From Polaromonas sp. (lineage in GTDB: Bacteria > Pseudomonadota > Gammaproteobacteria > Burkholderiales > Burkholderiaceae): a DNA stretch of 12,881 nucleotides. Below the pieces are notes generated by a model that had not been told where the DNA came from, ran no database searches, and was given only the letters and a program-made list of their open reading frames with translations. Positions 1 through 6,670 of this stretch are shown here, in pieces. The DNA lies in contig PNMH01000092.1 in NCBI GenBank assembly GCA_013823505.1, positions 1 to 12,881 of the forward strand. The letters run 5' to 3'. Every line of letters begins with the position of its first letter. Positions within the stretch are counted from its first letter, which is position 1. A program made the position numbers and the translations under genes.

Positions 1-2
1 GG

Positions 3-227
3 TATCAGTCGGATGACATGCACATTGTGGCCTGTTCTGGAAACCTATTCCATGCGACCGCGCGCCGAAGTCGCGCATCGCCTGTTCGGATGCGCCTCAA
101 AAACTCTTCAACCGAAGGGTGGCATTCTGAGGAAAACGATCGCAAGGTGCCAGAAAAGCGCGGCGTCCACTGTCAATTCTCCAATCACCCGCAAATCCAC
201 CATTTCACGGCATACGAGAAAAAATGA
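3..227 (+). CDS. C-terminal tail of an unidentified gene (5' end outside window)
   Basis: This frame is open from the left edge and ends in TGA at 225-227, giving about 74 residues that finish in AYEKK. The tail is basic and His/Arg-rich and I recognise no domain. The main reason to believe it is the ATGA overlap with the start of the next gene at 224, the same style of coupling seen between that gene and the TniQ gene. By position it would be the gene before a small unknown protein and tniQ, a place where Tn7/Tn5053-like elements usually carry their ATPase (TnsC/TniB) or transposase. That identity is inference only; no P-loop or DDE signature falls inside the window. A second frame (13-294) is also open here, so the assignment is uncertain. 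Confidence 0.35.
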   Translation, partial: YQSDDMHIVACSGNLFHATARRSRASPVRMRLKNSSTEGWHSEENDRKVPEKRGVHCQFSNHPQIHHFTAYEKK

Positions 228-817
228 AATGGCTGGATTTGTGTGCACACGATCTCTATCGCCAGTTGCCGTACGGGTTCAACACCTTAGCTGAACGACT
301 CGTGCGTCTGTGTGTGTTCTCGATAGCCTCCATGCAGTTCTTTGACGAGCCAATGGGCATGGCCTTGTCTGGCGGTGCGCACGTGGCAGCGCGGTTCATG
401 CTGACATCAGAACCCTTCCACGGCGTGCGCTCCACAGAGGAATTGGCGTATGTGATGGCTGGCTATGACCGTGGAACTGAATGGCCACGTGGTTCGGGCC
501 TGTCATTCACGCAAGGTGTCGCGCCTGATGCCTGGGATAGGGGCTTTCGGATGGAGCACCACGCAGAGGGGCTGATGAAAGCCATGTCCGAAGGCTTGCC
601 CAGTCGATATCAGGGCCCCATGGAATTCCCCATGAAAACCGTGGCCCAGTCATGTCGAAACGTGCTTCTGCGCATTGCGGGCGGTGCAGACTGGCGCGAT
701 GTGACCTCGCCCCAATCTTGGCAAAAAGTCGTGGCGGGGTGCGGCCACATGGCACTGATGTCCATGGTCTCGGCCGTGGCACCTCGCCTTCGTCAGCGTT
801 CAGGAAAGTTTGCGTGA
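224..817 (+). CDS. Unrecognised 197-residue protein coupled to tniQ
   Basis: I do not recognise this protein. It starts at ATG 224, inside the ATGA that ends the upstream frame, and ends at TGA 815-817, inside the GTGA that begins the TniQ gene, so all three are probably translated as one coupled unit. A purine stretch (GAGAAAAA) just before the ATG is at best a weak ribosome site, consistent with coupling. The sequence has no obvious signal peptide, zinc motif or nuclease motif. Its N-terminal 60 residues are rich in hydrophobic and aromatic residues (LVRLCVFSIASMQFF), and the centre is rich in Gly, Trp and Met. Its place immediately before a target-selector protein makes an accessory role in transposition plausible, but this is inference. 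The alternative is a chance open frame in GC-rich DNA; the two exact overlaps argue against that. Confidence 0.55.
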   Translation: MKWLDLCAHDLYRQLPYGFNTLAERLVRLCVFSIASMQFFDEPMGMALSGGAHVAARFMLTSEPFHGVRSTEELAYVMAGYDRGTEWPRGSGLSFTQGVAPDAWDRGFRMEHHAEGLMKAMSEGLPSRYQGPMEFPMKTVAQSCRNVLLRIAGGADWRDVTSPQSWQKVVAGCGHMALMSMVSAVAPRLRQRSGKFA

Positions 818-2751
818 CCACGGCAGCCCCCCGGCTGACCTGGCATCCCGGCAGCCTCAGACCCTATGCATCGCTGTGGCACACGTTGCAGCGCGCAGCG
901 GCACTCAACAGACTGCGCATCGGGGAGCTGCCCGACTTCCGGGGTTGCCAGTCTGGCGACACTGACCACACCGTCAGCCCGGTGAACGTCCTGCTCAATG
1001 AAAGGAGCGAGGCAGGCCAGATCCGAGTCGCCTTGTCCACCGATGTTTTGGCCAAATGGCTGGGTGAACCCGCGAGCCTGTTTGCCTGGTCGCACCTGGG
1101 TGCACTGCCACACTGGGCACGGCAACTGGTGTTTCCTGGTTTCCGGCTGTGCCGACAGTGCCTGACTGCGGGGTATCACAGTGCGCTCACATCCATCAGC
1201 CTGCTGCAAGCCTGCCCGATTCATGGAACGGAGCTGGTGGATCAATGCACATGTGGTCGACCGTTTTTGAGTCGCTTGTCTGGTGCATCCCTGCTTCATG
1301 CAGGCCATTGCGCGTGCGGCAAGCTCGCTTTGTTCACACGTGACACCTGCCGCCAACCCTCGCTGTCCGCAAACGAGACCAGGGCTTTTGAACCCCTTGT
1401 GACATGGCTGGAGGCCTTGACCAGGATCAGCCGTCCACACTTCCGCAACAAAGTCGACGAGCAGGCAGACTGGAACACGTGGCTCAGCACCTTGGTTCAA
1501 TGGGGAACTGAGCTGGGGATTGACCGGCCCGCGTGTGTGGTTGCTCCCCATGAACAACACCGACGGTATCCGGTTCACCACGCGTGCGGGCCACTCAAAG
1601 GGAATGGTCCGTCCAAGGAAAAGCAAGCCAGTAACCAAGAACGACTGGTCTTCGAGTTCTGGCCAGACGAACCCGAAGCTTGGGTATATCGGGCCATGCA
1701 ACGTCACTTGAGGCGCCATGTCGTCAGAGATTCTGACCATTGGATTCAGAAATTCATGGCGTTATCAGACCCCATCGGCATCGCCAACCTGATGCGCGAA
1801 AACCGGGCTGCGCTCCTTGCCTTTGCCGAAATGCAATGGGCGCGGACACTGGAGCCTGAGGCATCCAACCGGCGCTGGCCGTATCGCATCGACTATTCGT
1901 CCTGGGGCATACGCGTGCCGGCAGCATTGGCTTTGCGGGGAATCAGGACAGAGACCCGGAATCTGCATCTCAGCAAAGACCAGCAGGAATGGCTGGACTA
2001 TCAGGCCAGTGGGGCCGTGGTGACAGCGGTCTGGAGACACGCAGTAGCGTACGCATTGCAAACGGCAAAAAGCGGGGTTGCAGATTGGGCTGTTGACGAA
2101 CACCCCAATCCGTTGCCAGAAAACTGGAGTGTGCGCCAAGGTTCCGATGGCTTGCACTTCCTCAATCTGCTTCAGGATCACCATCCTGACTGGCTCTTGC
2201 CAAGGGCTGACAAAGGCAAACGACAGGCAAGGGAAAAGACCCGCGCGTCACAGGCTCATCAGCTTGTGATGGAGACTTGCTCTGGCTCATGTTTGTCGTG
2301 GAATCAGCACGACGGATGGCATGTCACGGACGCATGGGTGCCCGTCGATGGCGTGTTTCACCGGCATCGCATGCTCGGCTTTGCAGAGGGCCGGCCTCTG
2401 TTCTGGCTTTTCGAGGCGAATGATGGATTTGTGGCACGACTGCAGGACATGAAGCTGCAATCCTGGGCCGATACACCGAAACAGGCGATCGACACACTGC
2501 GACAGTGCTTGCGTCGACACCGCGCGACCTATGGATACACCCCGACCTGTACCAAGGTAAAGCCGATGCGGACGCCGGCTAATTCCCAACCGAGTGGCTC
2601 ACCGAGTGAGGTGTACTACCAAATCTTGGTTTTGACGGCCAGAAAGAAGGCACTATTCTGGGGAAACAACCGAGAATTGACTGCAGCCGCCCATCGGATG
2701 CTGTATGAAAAAGGTTTCGTAGCAGAACAGCTTCATACCGTCTCGGGGTGA
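814..2751 (+). CDS. tniQ: TniQ/TnsD-family transposition target-selection protein
   Basis: TniQ/TnsD proteins choose the insertion site for Tn7- and Tn5053-type transposons by linking target DNA to the TnsC/TniB ATPase. The start is taken as GTG 814, overlapping the preceding stop (GTGA); it places the typical family opening (LRPYASLWHTL, about residues 15-25) near the N-terminus. The zinc-binding cluster is clear: C113-x2-C116 in FRLCRQCLTAGYH, C134-x2-H137 in ACPIHG, then C145-x-C147-G and a second pair C166-x-C168-G. The spacing and the GYHS...L..CP.HG pattern are characteristic of the family. At 645 residues it is much longer than short TniQ proteins (about 300-400) and nearer or above TnsD (about 500), so it has a large C-terminal region (roughly 260-645) rich in Trp and His that may read the target. 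An alternative in-frame ATG at 652 lies inside the upstream gene and would add 54 residues of non-family sequence. No TnsA, B or C gene is visible, so activity of the element cannot be judged. Confidence 0.85.
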   Translation: MTTAAPRLTWHPGSLRPYASLWHTLQRAAALNRLRIGELPDFRGCQSGDTDHTVSPVNVLLNERSEAGQIRVALSTDVLAKWLGEPASLFAWSHLGALPHWARQLVFPGFRLCRQCLTAGYHSALTSISLLQACPIHGTELVDQCTCGRPFLSRLSGASLLHAGHCACGKLALFTRDTCRQPSLSANETRAFEPLVTWLEALTRISRPHFRNKVDEQADWNTWLSTLVQWGTELGIDRPACVVAPHEQHRRYPVHHACGPLKGNGPSKEKQASNQERLVFEFWPDEPEAWVYRAMQRHLRRHVVRDSDHWIQKFMALSDPIGIANLMRENRAALLAFAEMQWARTLEPEASNRRWPYRIDYSSWGIRVPAALALRGIRTETRNLHLSKDQQEWLDYQASGAVVTAVWRHAVAYALQTAKSGVADWAVDEHPNPLPENWSVRQGSDGLHFLNLLQDHHPDWLLPRADKGKRQAREKTRASQAHQLVMETCSGSCLSWNQHDGWHVTDAWVPVDGVFHRHRMLGFAEGRPLFWLFEANDGFVARLQDMKLQSWADTPKQAIDTLRQCLRRHRATYGYTPTCTKVKPMRTPANSQPSGSPSEVYYQILVLTARKKALFWGNNRELTAAAHRMLYEKGFVAEQLHTVSG

Positions 2752-3120
2752 GGCGGGACCTTACCCAACGATTGGGGCTGGCGAGAGTTGGTTCCCGTCC
2801 AAAAGCACGGTTGGCTGCAGATTGCGGCCCGAATGGTCAGGTGTTCTGATGTATATGGACAGCCTGCTGGTTTGACGTGGTCACCCAGACTGTCGTCGTG
2901 CCAATGCTGTAGTTGAATGGTGGGAATCGGCCAATCAACGGCCATGTGTTTCTCGAACCCGAAGGCCTTTGAAGGCTGGTTGCAGACGGTCGCCCAATAC
3001 GCAAGCTTAGTTCCAGCCGCGTCCTAGAACTATCCCCACGATTGCCCTACTTCGTGAAGGAGTGAGTTGCGAACTTCTGCAGCAACATATAGCGAAGAGC
3101 GAGCCGCATGCAAGGATTTT
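2752..3120. other. Gap after tniQ with no gene I can name
   Basis: There is no convincing gene here. Directly after the tniQ stop the same frame stays open for 54 codons (2752-2913, ending TGA 2914-2916) and translates to a plausible-looking but unrecognised sequence containing DWGWRELVPVQKHGW; it has no start codon near its beginning. On the other strand a 70-codon frame (2945-2733) runs into the tniQ end and also resembles nothing I know. The stretch could hold decayed coding DNA or the junction between transposition genes and cargo. I saw no clear transposon end, tRNA or strong terminator. Confidence 0.4.
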
Positions 3121-3149
3121 TTGCTACAGCGTCAACCAAGGTGTAAACT
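3121..3149 (+). promoter_or_regulatory. Candidate sigma70-type promoter of the 3192 cassette
   Basis: TTGCTA at 3121-3126 and TAAACT at 3144-3149 are separated by exactly 17 bases; each matches its consensus hexamer at four of six positions. The start codon at 3192 would lie about 35 bases beyond the expected transcription start. The spacer and the region just downstream are occupied by GTCAACCAA repeats, which fits a repressed promoter. This is a pattern match by eye, without expression evidence. Confidence 0.45.
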
Positions 3150-3170
3150 GTCAACCAAACTGTCAACCAA
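3131..3170 (+). repeat. Three GTCAACCAA direct repeats, likely operator
   Basis: GTCAACCAA occurs at 3131-3139, 3150-3158 and 3162-3170. The last two belong to a perfect 12-bp tandem repeat (AACTGTCAACCA at 3146-3157 and 3158-3169). The first copy lies in the spacer of the candidate promoter and the others cover the -10/start region. Repeats placed this way usually bind a regulator that blocks RNA polymerase; the helix-turn-helix protein at 4012-4659 in the same cassette is the obvious candidate, by inference. Confidence 0.55.
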
Positions 3171-3191
3171 AGAAAAGATTGGAGCCTTCCA

Positions 3192-3992
3192 GTGAGCGAA
3201 AGGATGTCGAACGCGCCGGTGTACTACGCGCTCGCGCAGGCGCAATTCAATCCTGTCGCCGCGATGTCGAAGTATGTGGATCAAATCCAGGATCGTCTGC
3301 GGCGCGAGGGATACCCGCTGTTCGAGCCGCAACAGGTCACGCACTTAGTTGTGCCAGGTCCTGGCCAGGCGCAGCAAGCAGCGCCGCAGATTGCGCATAT
3401 GGTCTCTTGGCTCATCACACGCAGCGACCGTACGGCCGGGTTCATATTGGCGCCGTCGGCAATCACCTACCACACGACCCAGTACGACACGCACAAAGGG
3501 TTCATCCCGGAGTTGCTGCGCGGCTTGGCGGCCGTGCATGAGGTGGCCGCTCTCGATCATGTCAGCCGGTTAGGCCTTCGCTATCTGGATGCTGTGTTGC
3601 CTCGCGCCGGGGAGAGCGTGGAGCAGTACCTCGTCGGTGGATTGCACGGCATCGAGTTCAATGCCACGCAGCGGTACAGTCTTACGGAATCGGTCTTTGC
3701 GACAGACACCAGCCCACTGGTGCAGACCGGGACACTCGTGACACGGGTGCATAGGATGAACGAGCCGTTGGGGTTCCCGCCAGACATGCAACCCAACGGC
3801 TTGATGGTCAATCCGAAATTCGATGTGAAGGAGCCTCGGGCACATGCAGTCATCGATACGGATCACTTTGTCGAAGGCCGCATGCCTATCGATCTGGACA
3901 ACTTGGATAAGCAGGCGCTCTCGCTGCATGCGACCATCAAGTCTGTCTTCAGAGCGACCACGACGGATCACGCGCGCGACGCATGGGCCTAA
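3192..3992 (+). CDS. TIGR04255-family protein, first gene of accessory cassette
   Basis: This is a 266-residue protein of the sporadically distributed TIGR04255 family, whose function is not established as far as I know. It shows the family's opening motif (NAPVYYALAQAQF, residues 7-19), the central RLGLRYLDAV segment (126-135) and a C-terminal LHATIKSVF...DAW ending (245-265); its length is what I would expect for the family. It has no signal peptide, membrane segment or obvious catalytic motif. The start is GTG 3192, with GGAG at 3181-3184 seven bases upstream; ATG 3204 is possible, but its purine-rich site directly abuts the codon. It is followed after 19 bases by a helix-turn-helix gene and then an HDCD-motif gene, all on the same strand, so the three probably form one transcript. 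Sporadic distribution together with the transposition-linked setting suggests a transferable accessory role such as defence or stress response, which is inference. Confidence 0.85.
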   Translation: MSERMSNAPVYYALAQAQFNPVAAMSKYVDQIQDRLRREGYPLFEPQQVTHLVVPGPGQAQQAAPQIAHMVSWLITRSDRTAGFILAPSAITYHTTQYDTHKGFIPELLRGLAAVHEVAALDHVSRLGLRYLDAVLPRAGESVEQYLVGGLHGIEFNATQRYSLTESVFATDTSPLVQTGTLVTRVHRMNEPLGFPPDMQPNGLMVNPKFDVKEPRAHAVIDTDHFVEGRMPIDLDNLDKQALSLHATIKSVFRATTTDHARDAWA

Positions 3993-4011
3993 ACTAGCTG
4001 TAACCGACGCC

Positions 4012-4659
4012 ATGTACACCGCTACGTTACCTACCTACCGACCGAGGCCGTTCTCTGCGCCGATTGGCGCTGCCGCCACTGTAGCCTTTGCGTTGCTGGG
4101 CTCGGCCCTTGCGGTCGGTGGCACGGGCAGCATCTTCGACATCTCCCGCGTAGGGGACTGGCGCAGGATGTTGGAGGCCCGAGTACCCCTCCACGTTGAT
4201 GTCGGGGTGGCTGATGACAGCCAAGAGCAACGCCCTGATCTGCGATCAGCATCTGACCATCTCGGCAACATCCGTCAAGTGTTGAATCCGGCCATCGCGG
4301 ATCTGGCCACGGTGTTCGGTGTCTCCAGACAGGCGATCTACAAGTGGATCGGCGGAGAAGCGATGCCCGAGCCTGACAAATTCGAGCGGATTCGCGCCCT
4401 GAGCCATGCAGCAGACGCTTTCCGAGACGCTGGCATCACTCGTGCGTCTTCCATGCTGAAGATGAAGGCATTTGAGGGCCGGTCCTTGATGGATCTCGCT
4501 GCTGCCGGGCAGCTCTTGCCGTCGCATATTCAGTCGCTGATCGCCGAAGCCCTGGCGATGGATGCAGCTTACGACCGATCAGGCTTGGCGAAGTCGAAAG
4601 CGAAGCCCTCGGACGATTGGCGTACCGAGGTGTCCATTCCCGGGTCCCCCGAGCGATAG
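4012..4659 (+). CDS. Helix-turn-helix protein with N-terminal membrane-type segment
   Basis: This 215-residue protein has an unusual layout. Residues about 18-37 (APIGAAATVAFALLGSALAV) form a hydrophobic, small-residue helix. A linker of about 45 residues follows, then an XRE-like helix-turn-helix at about 84-135 whose core is LATVFGVSRQAIYKWIGG (98-115), and a mostly helical C-terminal part. SRQAIYKW resembles a recognition helix. If the hydrophobic helix is inserted, the DNA-binding part would be tethered to the inner membrane; it might equally be an internal hydrophobic core. ATG 4012 was chosen because it retains this segment and follows the TIGR04255 stop by 19 bases; no good Shine-Dalgarno site is seen, which fits translational coupling. 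The downstream ATG at 4168 would remove the hydrophobic part but keep the HTH. It is the likely regulator of its own cassette, with the repeats at 3131-3170 as the proposed operator (inference). Confidence 0.75.
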   Translation: MYTATLPTYRPRPFSAPIGAAATVAFALLGSALAVGGTGSIFDISRVGDWRRMLEARVPLHVDVGVADDSQEQRPDLRSASDHLGNIRQVLNPAIADLATVFGVSRQAIYKWIGGEAMPEPDKFERIRALSHAADAFRDAGITRASSMLKMKAFEGRSLMDLAAAGQLLPSHIQSLIAEALAMDAAYDRSGLAKSKAKPSDDWRTEVSIPGSPER

Positions 4660-4674
4660 ATCGGGGGACGATGC

Positions 4675-5532
4675 ATGTTGGCGCGCGATACGGACTGGCG
4701 ACAGGGCGATGTTCTAACTTGCGAGACCGCTTCAGCATTGGGTTTGGTCGCCGCGACCGATCAAGGGCACCGCGTCATCGTCATCACCCATGACTGCGAC
4801 TTGCCTCATGAAAGCGAGCACTGCGTCGAGGTCATCGTCGCCCAATTAGTTGTCAAGGATCCCAAACCTGACCCGCAGCTCTCCTACGCCAAGAACCCGC
4901 GACGACTCCACCTCGCCTACGAGGGTGCCGACATTGCACCGTTAATTCTTGAACTCCGGCATAGTGATCGCCGCAGCGTACCGAAAGATAACTTCTCCGA
5001 GCTCTCAGTCAAAGACAACAGCCTCGCGCTGCCGGATGACGCGAAGCGTGCCCTGAAGCAGTGGCTTGCCGCGCGATATGGCCGACCGGCATTCCCCAAT
5101 GCTTTCGAGAAGCGGCTGCGCAAGCTCTCTGGCAAGCGCACCGTCGAGCAGCTGATTGCCAAGATTCTTGAGCCCGAGGCCAAGTACTTGGTCGGGCTGT
5201 TCTTCGATCTGGGTGAGCAGCGTGGCGCAGAAGCCGTCGAAGGGGAACCGTACGCTCTGTCAATGTCCGTTGTGTACGACGCAACCGAGGGTGGCCCCAA
5301 CGCAAGGCTGTCGGCTGAGCGGGTTGCCGAGCAACTCCGCGCGCTGTTCGAGAAGACCTACAGCAAGCCCGCCACCGCCACCGAAATCGCGCTTGACGCT
5401 TGCGAAGCTGTAGCAGATACCCGTCTGACGCTTGCTGATCTACGTCGTGTGGATCAGTGGCGCCTTGAGTACATCAGTCTACGAGATGACACGCAGGGCG
5501 ACTTCCTGCCAGTTGGTGAAATACCGGCGTAG
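4675..5532 (+). CDS. Hypothetical protein with HDCD motif, third gene of cassette
   Basis: This is a 285-residue soluble protein. I know no named function for it. Near its N-terminus it reads WRQGDVL (8-14), then a beta-strand and the acidic/thiol motif VIVITHDCDLPHESEHCVEV (34-53) with H39, D40, C41, D42 and several nearby Glu/His/Cys residues. YAKNPRRLHL (71-80) follows, then a basic helical part including WLAARYGRPAFPNAFEKRL (130-148). The dense His/Asp/Cys/Glu set at the end of a hydrophobic strand resembles a metal or catalytic site, so an enzymatic effector role is conceivable; that is inference. The ATG at 4675 has GGGGGA (about 4663-4668) at good distance; ATG 4671 is out of frame. 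It lies 15 bases after the helix-turn-helix gene and completes the three-gene set. Confidence 0.75.
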   Translation: MLARDTDWRQGDVLTCETASALGLVAATDQGHRVIVITHDCDLPHESEHCVEVIVAQLVVKDPKPDPQLSYAKNPRRLHLAYEGADIAPLILELRHSDRRSVPKDNFSELSVKDNSLALPDDAKRALKQWLAARYGRPAFPNAFEKRLRKLSGKRTVEQLIAKILEPEAKYLVGLFFDLGEQRGAEAVEGEPYALSMSVVYDATEGGPNARLSAERVAEQLRALFEKTYSKPATATEIALDACEAVADTRLTLADLRRVDQWRLEYISLRDDTQGDFLPVGEIPA

Positions 5533-5558
5533 AGAAAAAGGGGAGCTGCGCCAAAGGG

Positions 5559-5735
5559 ATGATTGCTACCGCAGCTCTTCGCGAGAAGCTCGTTGAAGCG
5601 TACGAATGGCCGGTATGTGACCAAAATGGCGTGAGTCGGCGCTTCATTGCGAACTACTGCTCCCGCTGCACTGCGGTCATTGCCTTCCCGATGCCTAAGA
5701 CTCCAATGGGTCAACCAGCCATTGAGTTGACGTGA
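5559..5735 (+). CDS. Possible 58-residue CxxC mini-protein
   Basis: A short frame from ATG 5559 to TGA 5733-5735 encodes 58 residues. After an N-terminal helix (ALREKLVEAYEW, residues 6-17) comes PVCDQNG, then ANYCSRCTAVIAF with a CxxC pair (C34, C37) and a hydrophobic strand, a pattern typical of very small zinc ribbons or adaptor proteins. Purine-rich AGGGGAG (about 5539-5545) lies a little far upstream and AAAGGG immediately abuts the ATG, so the ribosome site is not ideal. It begins 26 bases after the HDCD gene on the same strand and could be the fourth cassette member. I do not recognise a family; a chance open frame of this size is possible. Confidence 0.45.
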   Translation: MIATAALREKLVEAYEWPVCDQNGVSRRFIANYCSRCTAVIAFPMPKTPMGQPAIELT

Positions 5736-5939
5736 CCTCACTCGTTGGATCAACGTCGTGGTCATGAACGCCAGAATGTGTGTCCAAGAGTGATCGGCTT
5801 CCGCAGTTGGCTTCTTCTGGCCAAATTTAGCTGCGGCCGGAACTCCCTTTCAACGCCCGTGCGCAGGTCTACCGCTTCACGCAGGATCCGGCCCCTCGTC
5901 CCTCGCATTGAGACGAGACACCTTCAGCCCAACTTTCTG
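5736..5939. other. Convergent intergenic region
   Basis: Two convergent genes end on either side of this stretch. I see only a weak inverted repeat, CTCGTC (5895-5900) and GACGAG (5912-5917), with an 11-base loop and no T-run, so a terminator is expected from the arrangement but not demonstrated. Confidence 0.3.
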
Positions 5940-6611
5940 TCACACCTTGATTGGGCCGAACATGCCGGTGTAGATCAGTGCTTCCCACACCTTCTTGATG
6001 GCCTGCCCAGTCTCCTGACTGACAAACAAGGATGACCGAGCCCCTCGTGGAGCCCCGAGAAAGTACGGGCGCATCGACTCCCAAGTCTCAGCCATCTGGG
6101 ACCACTCCCAGCAGGGCACTTCCTTCTCAAGCAGGAGCGGCATGGCAATCGACAGTGGGATCAGCTTGTCCATCGGCAGCGTTTTGCTCCACTCGCATTT
6201 GACAAGGATAGGCGTGGCCGACTCGCTGTAGAACTTCACGTTCAGCCGCTTAGCCGTGATGGTGGCCGCAGTGTGTTTGAACGCCAGTTCCTCGACTGAA
6301 TCGAGCACCTCTTGGCCATCTCCATACGGACAGGTCACAAAGCCATGTGCGAAGCACTTGATGTGGTCCAGACCTTCGTACCCACACTCTCTCCCCGGCA
6401 AGGTAACCGGGTGCCGGTCGTTGTGGTGCCGCACCAGAGGGTGCCAGGACGGATAGGCGTCCACCACCGGACCGAGTTCATCCATGATGTCCAGTAACGC
6501 TTCCTTGCTACGCACCCGCTCCTGAGCAGATGCCTCTCGTAGTCGACCGATGAGATAGCTCTCTGCTGCTTCGTAGCCAGCTTTCGCCGCGTCCTCTGCT
6601 CGGAATGCCAT
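5940..6611 (-). CDS. Hypothetical protein with Cys/His cluster
   Basis: This is a 223-residue protein read from ATG 6611-6609 to TGA at 5942-5940. It has a charged helical N-terminus (residues about 1-50). Next comes a distinctive central block with WHPLVRHHNDRHPVTLP (57-72), CGYEGLDHIKCFAHG (76-90) and TCPYGDGQEVLDSV (93-106), in which C76, H83, C86, H89 and C94 could bind a metal. The C-terminal half is mixed alpha/beta with a final IYTGMFGPIKV. There is no signal peptide or membrane span. I do not recognise a named family. A strong promoter sits just upstream and GAGGG (6620-6616) is placed four bases before the ATG, so it is probably expressed by itself. It converges on the TIGR04255/HDCD cassette and shares its less G/C-rich composition, suggesting the same imported island. 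Confidence 0.75.
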   Translation of the reverse strand: MAFRAEDAAKAGYEAAESYLIGRLREASAQERVRSKEALLDIMDELGPVVDAYPSWHPLVRHHNDRHPVTLPGRECGYEGLDHIKCFAHGFVTCPYGDGQEVLDSVEELAFKHTAATITAKRLNVKFYSESATPILVKCEWSKTLPMDKLIPLSIAMPLLLEKEVPCWEWSQMAETWESMRPYFLGAPRGARSSLFVSQETGQAIKKVWEALIYTGMFGPIKV

Positions 6612-6641
6612 GAAACCCTCACGAATTGTTGAATACGCTTA

Positions 6642-6670
6642 AATATACCATATTACGCACATCATATCAA
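6642..6670 (-). promoter_or_regulatory. Strong extended -10 promoter for the 6611-5940 gene
   Basis: Read on the - strand, TTGATA (6670-6665), a 17-base spacer, and TATATT (6647-6642) preceded by TGG form a near-consensus sigma70 promoter with an extended -10. It lies about 30-60 bases before the start codon, in the most AT-rich patch of the window. Confidence 0.7.

Noticed and set aside
652..813. Earlier ATG 652 for the tniQ frame
   Set aside because: It would overlap the upstream gene by 166 bases and add 54 Arg/Cys-rich residues unlike the family; GTG 814 with its GTGA overlap fits better.
793..1740. Long - strand frame opposite tniQ
   Set aside because: Shadow of the TniQ gene; Gln/Arg/Pro-rich with no domain, while the + strand has clear zinc motifs.
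3131..3170. CRISPR array or plasmid iterons
   Set aside because: Only three 9-bp copies at uneven 19- and 12-base steps with no spacers and no replication gene; an operator is the simpler reading.
3062..3541. 159-codon + strand frame overlapping the TIGR04255 gene
   Set aside because: Its sequence beyond 3192 is a frame-shadow of a recognised family member, Ala/Arg-rich, with no motifs.
3844..4011. Upstream extension of the HTH gene to ATG 3844
   Set aside because: This part lies within the TIGR04255 gene in another frame and is Arg/Ser-rich; ATG 4012 follows that gene's stop.
5895..5917. CTCGTC/GACGAG hairpin as terminator
   Set aside because: Only a 6-bp stem with an 11-base loop and no T-run; too weak to call.
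5745..6035. 96-codon + strand frame
   Set aside because: It overlaps the 3' end of the better supported - strand gene and has no recognisable motif.
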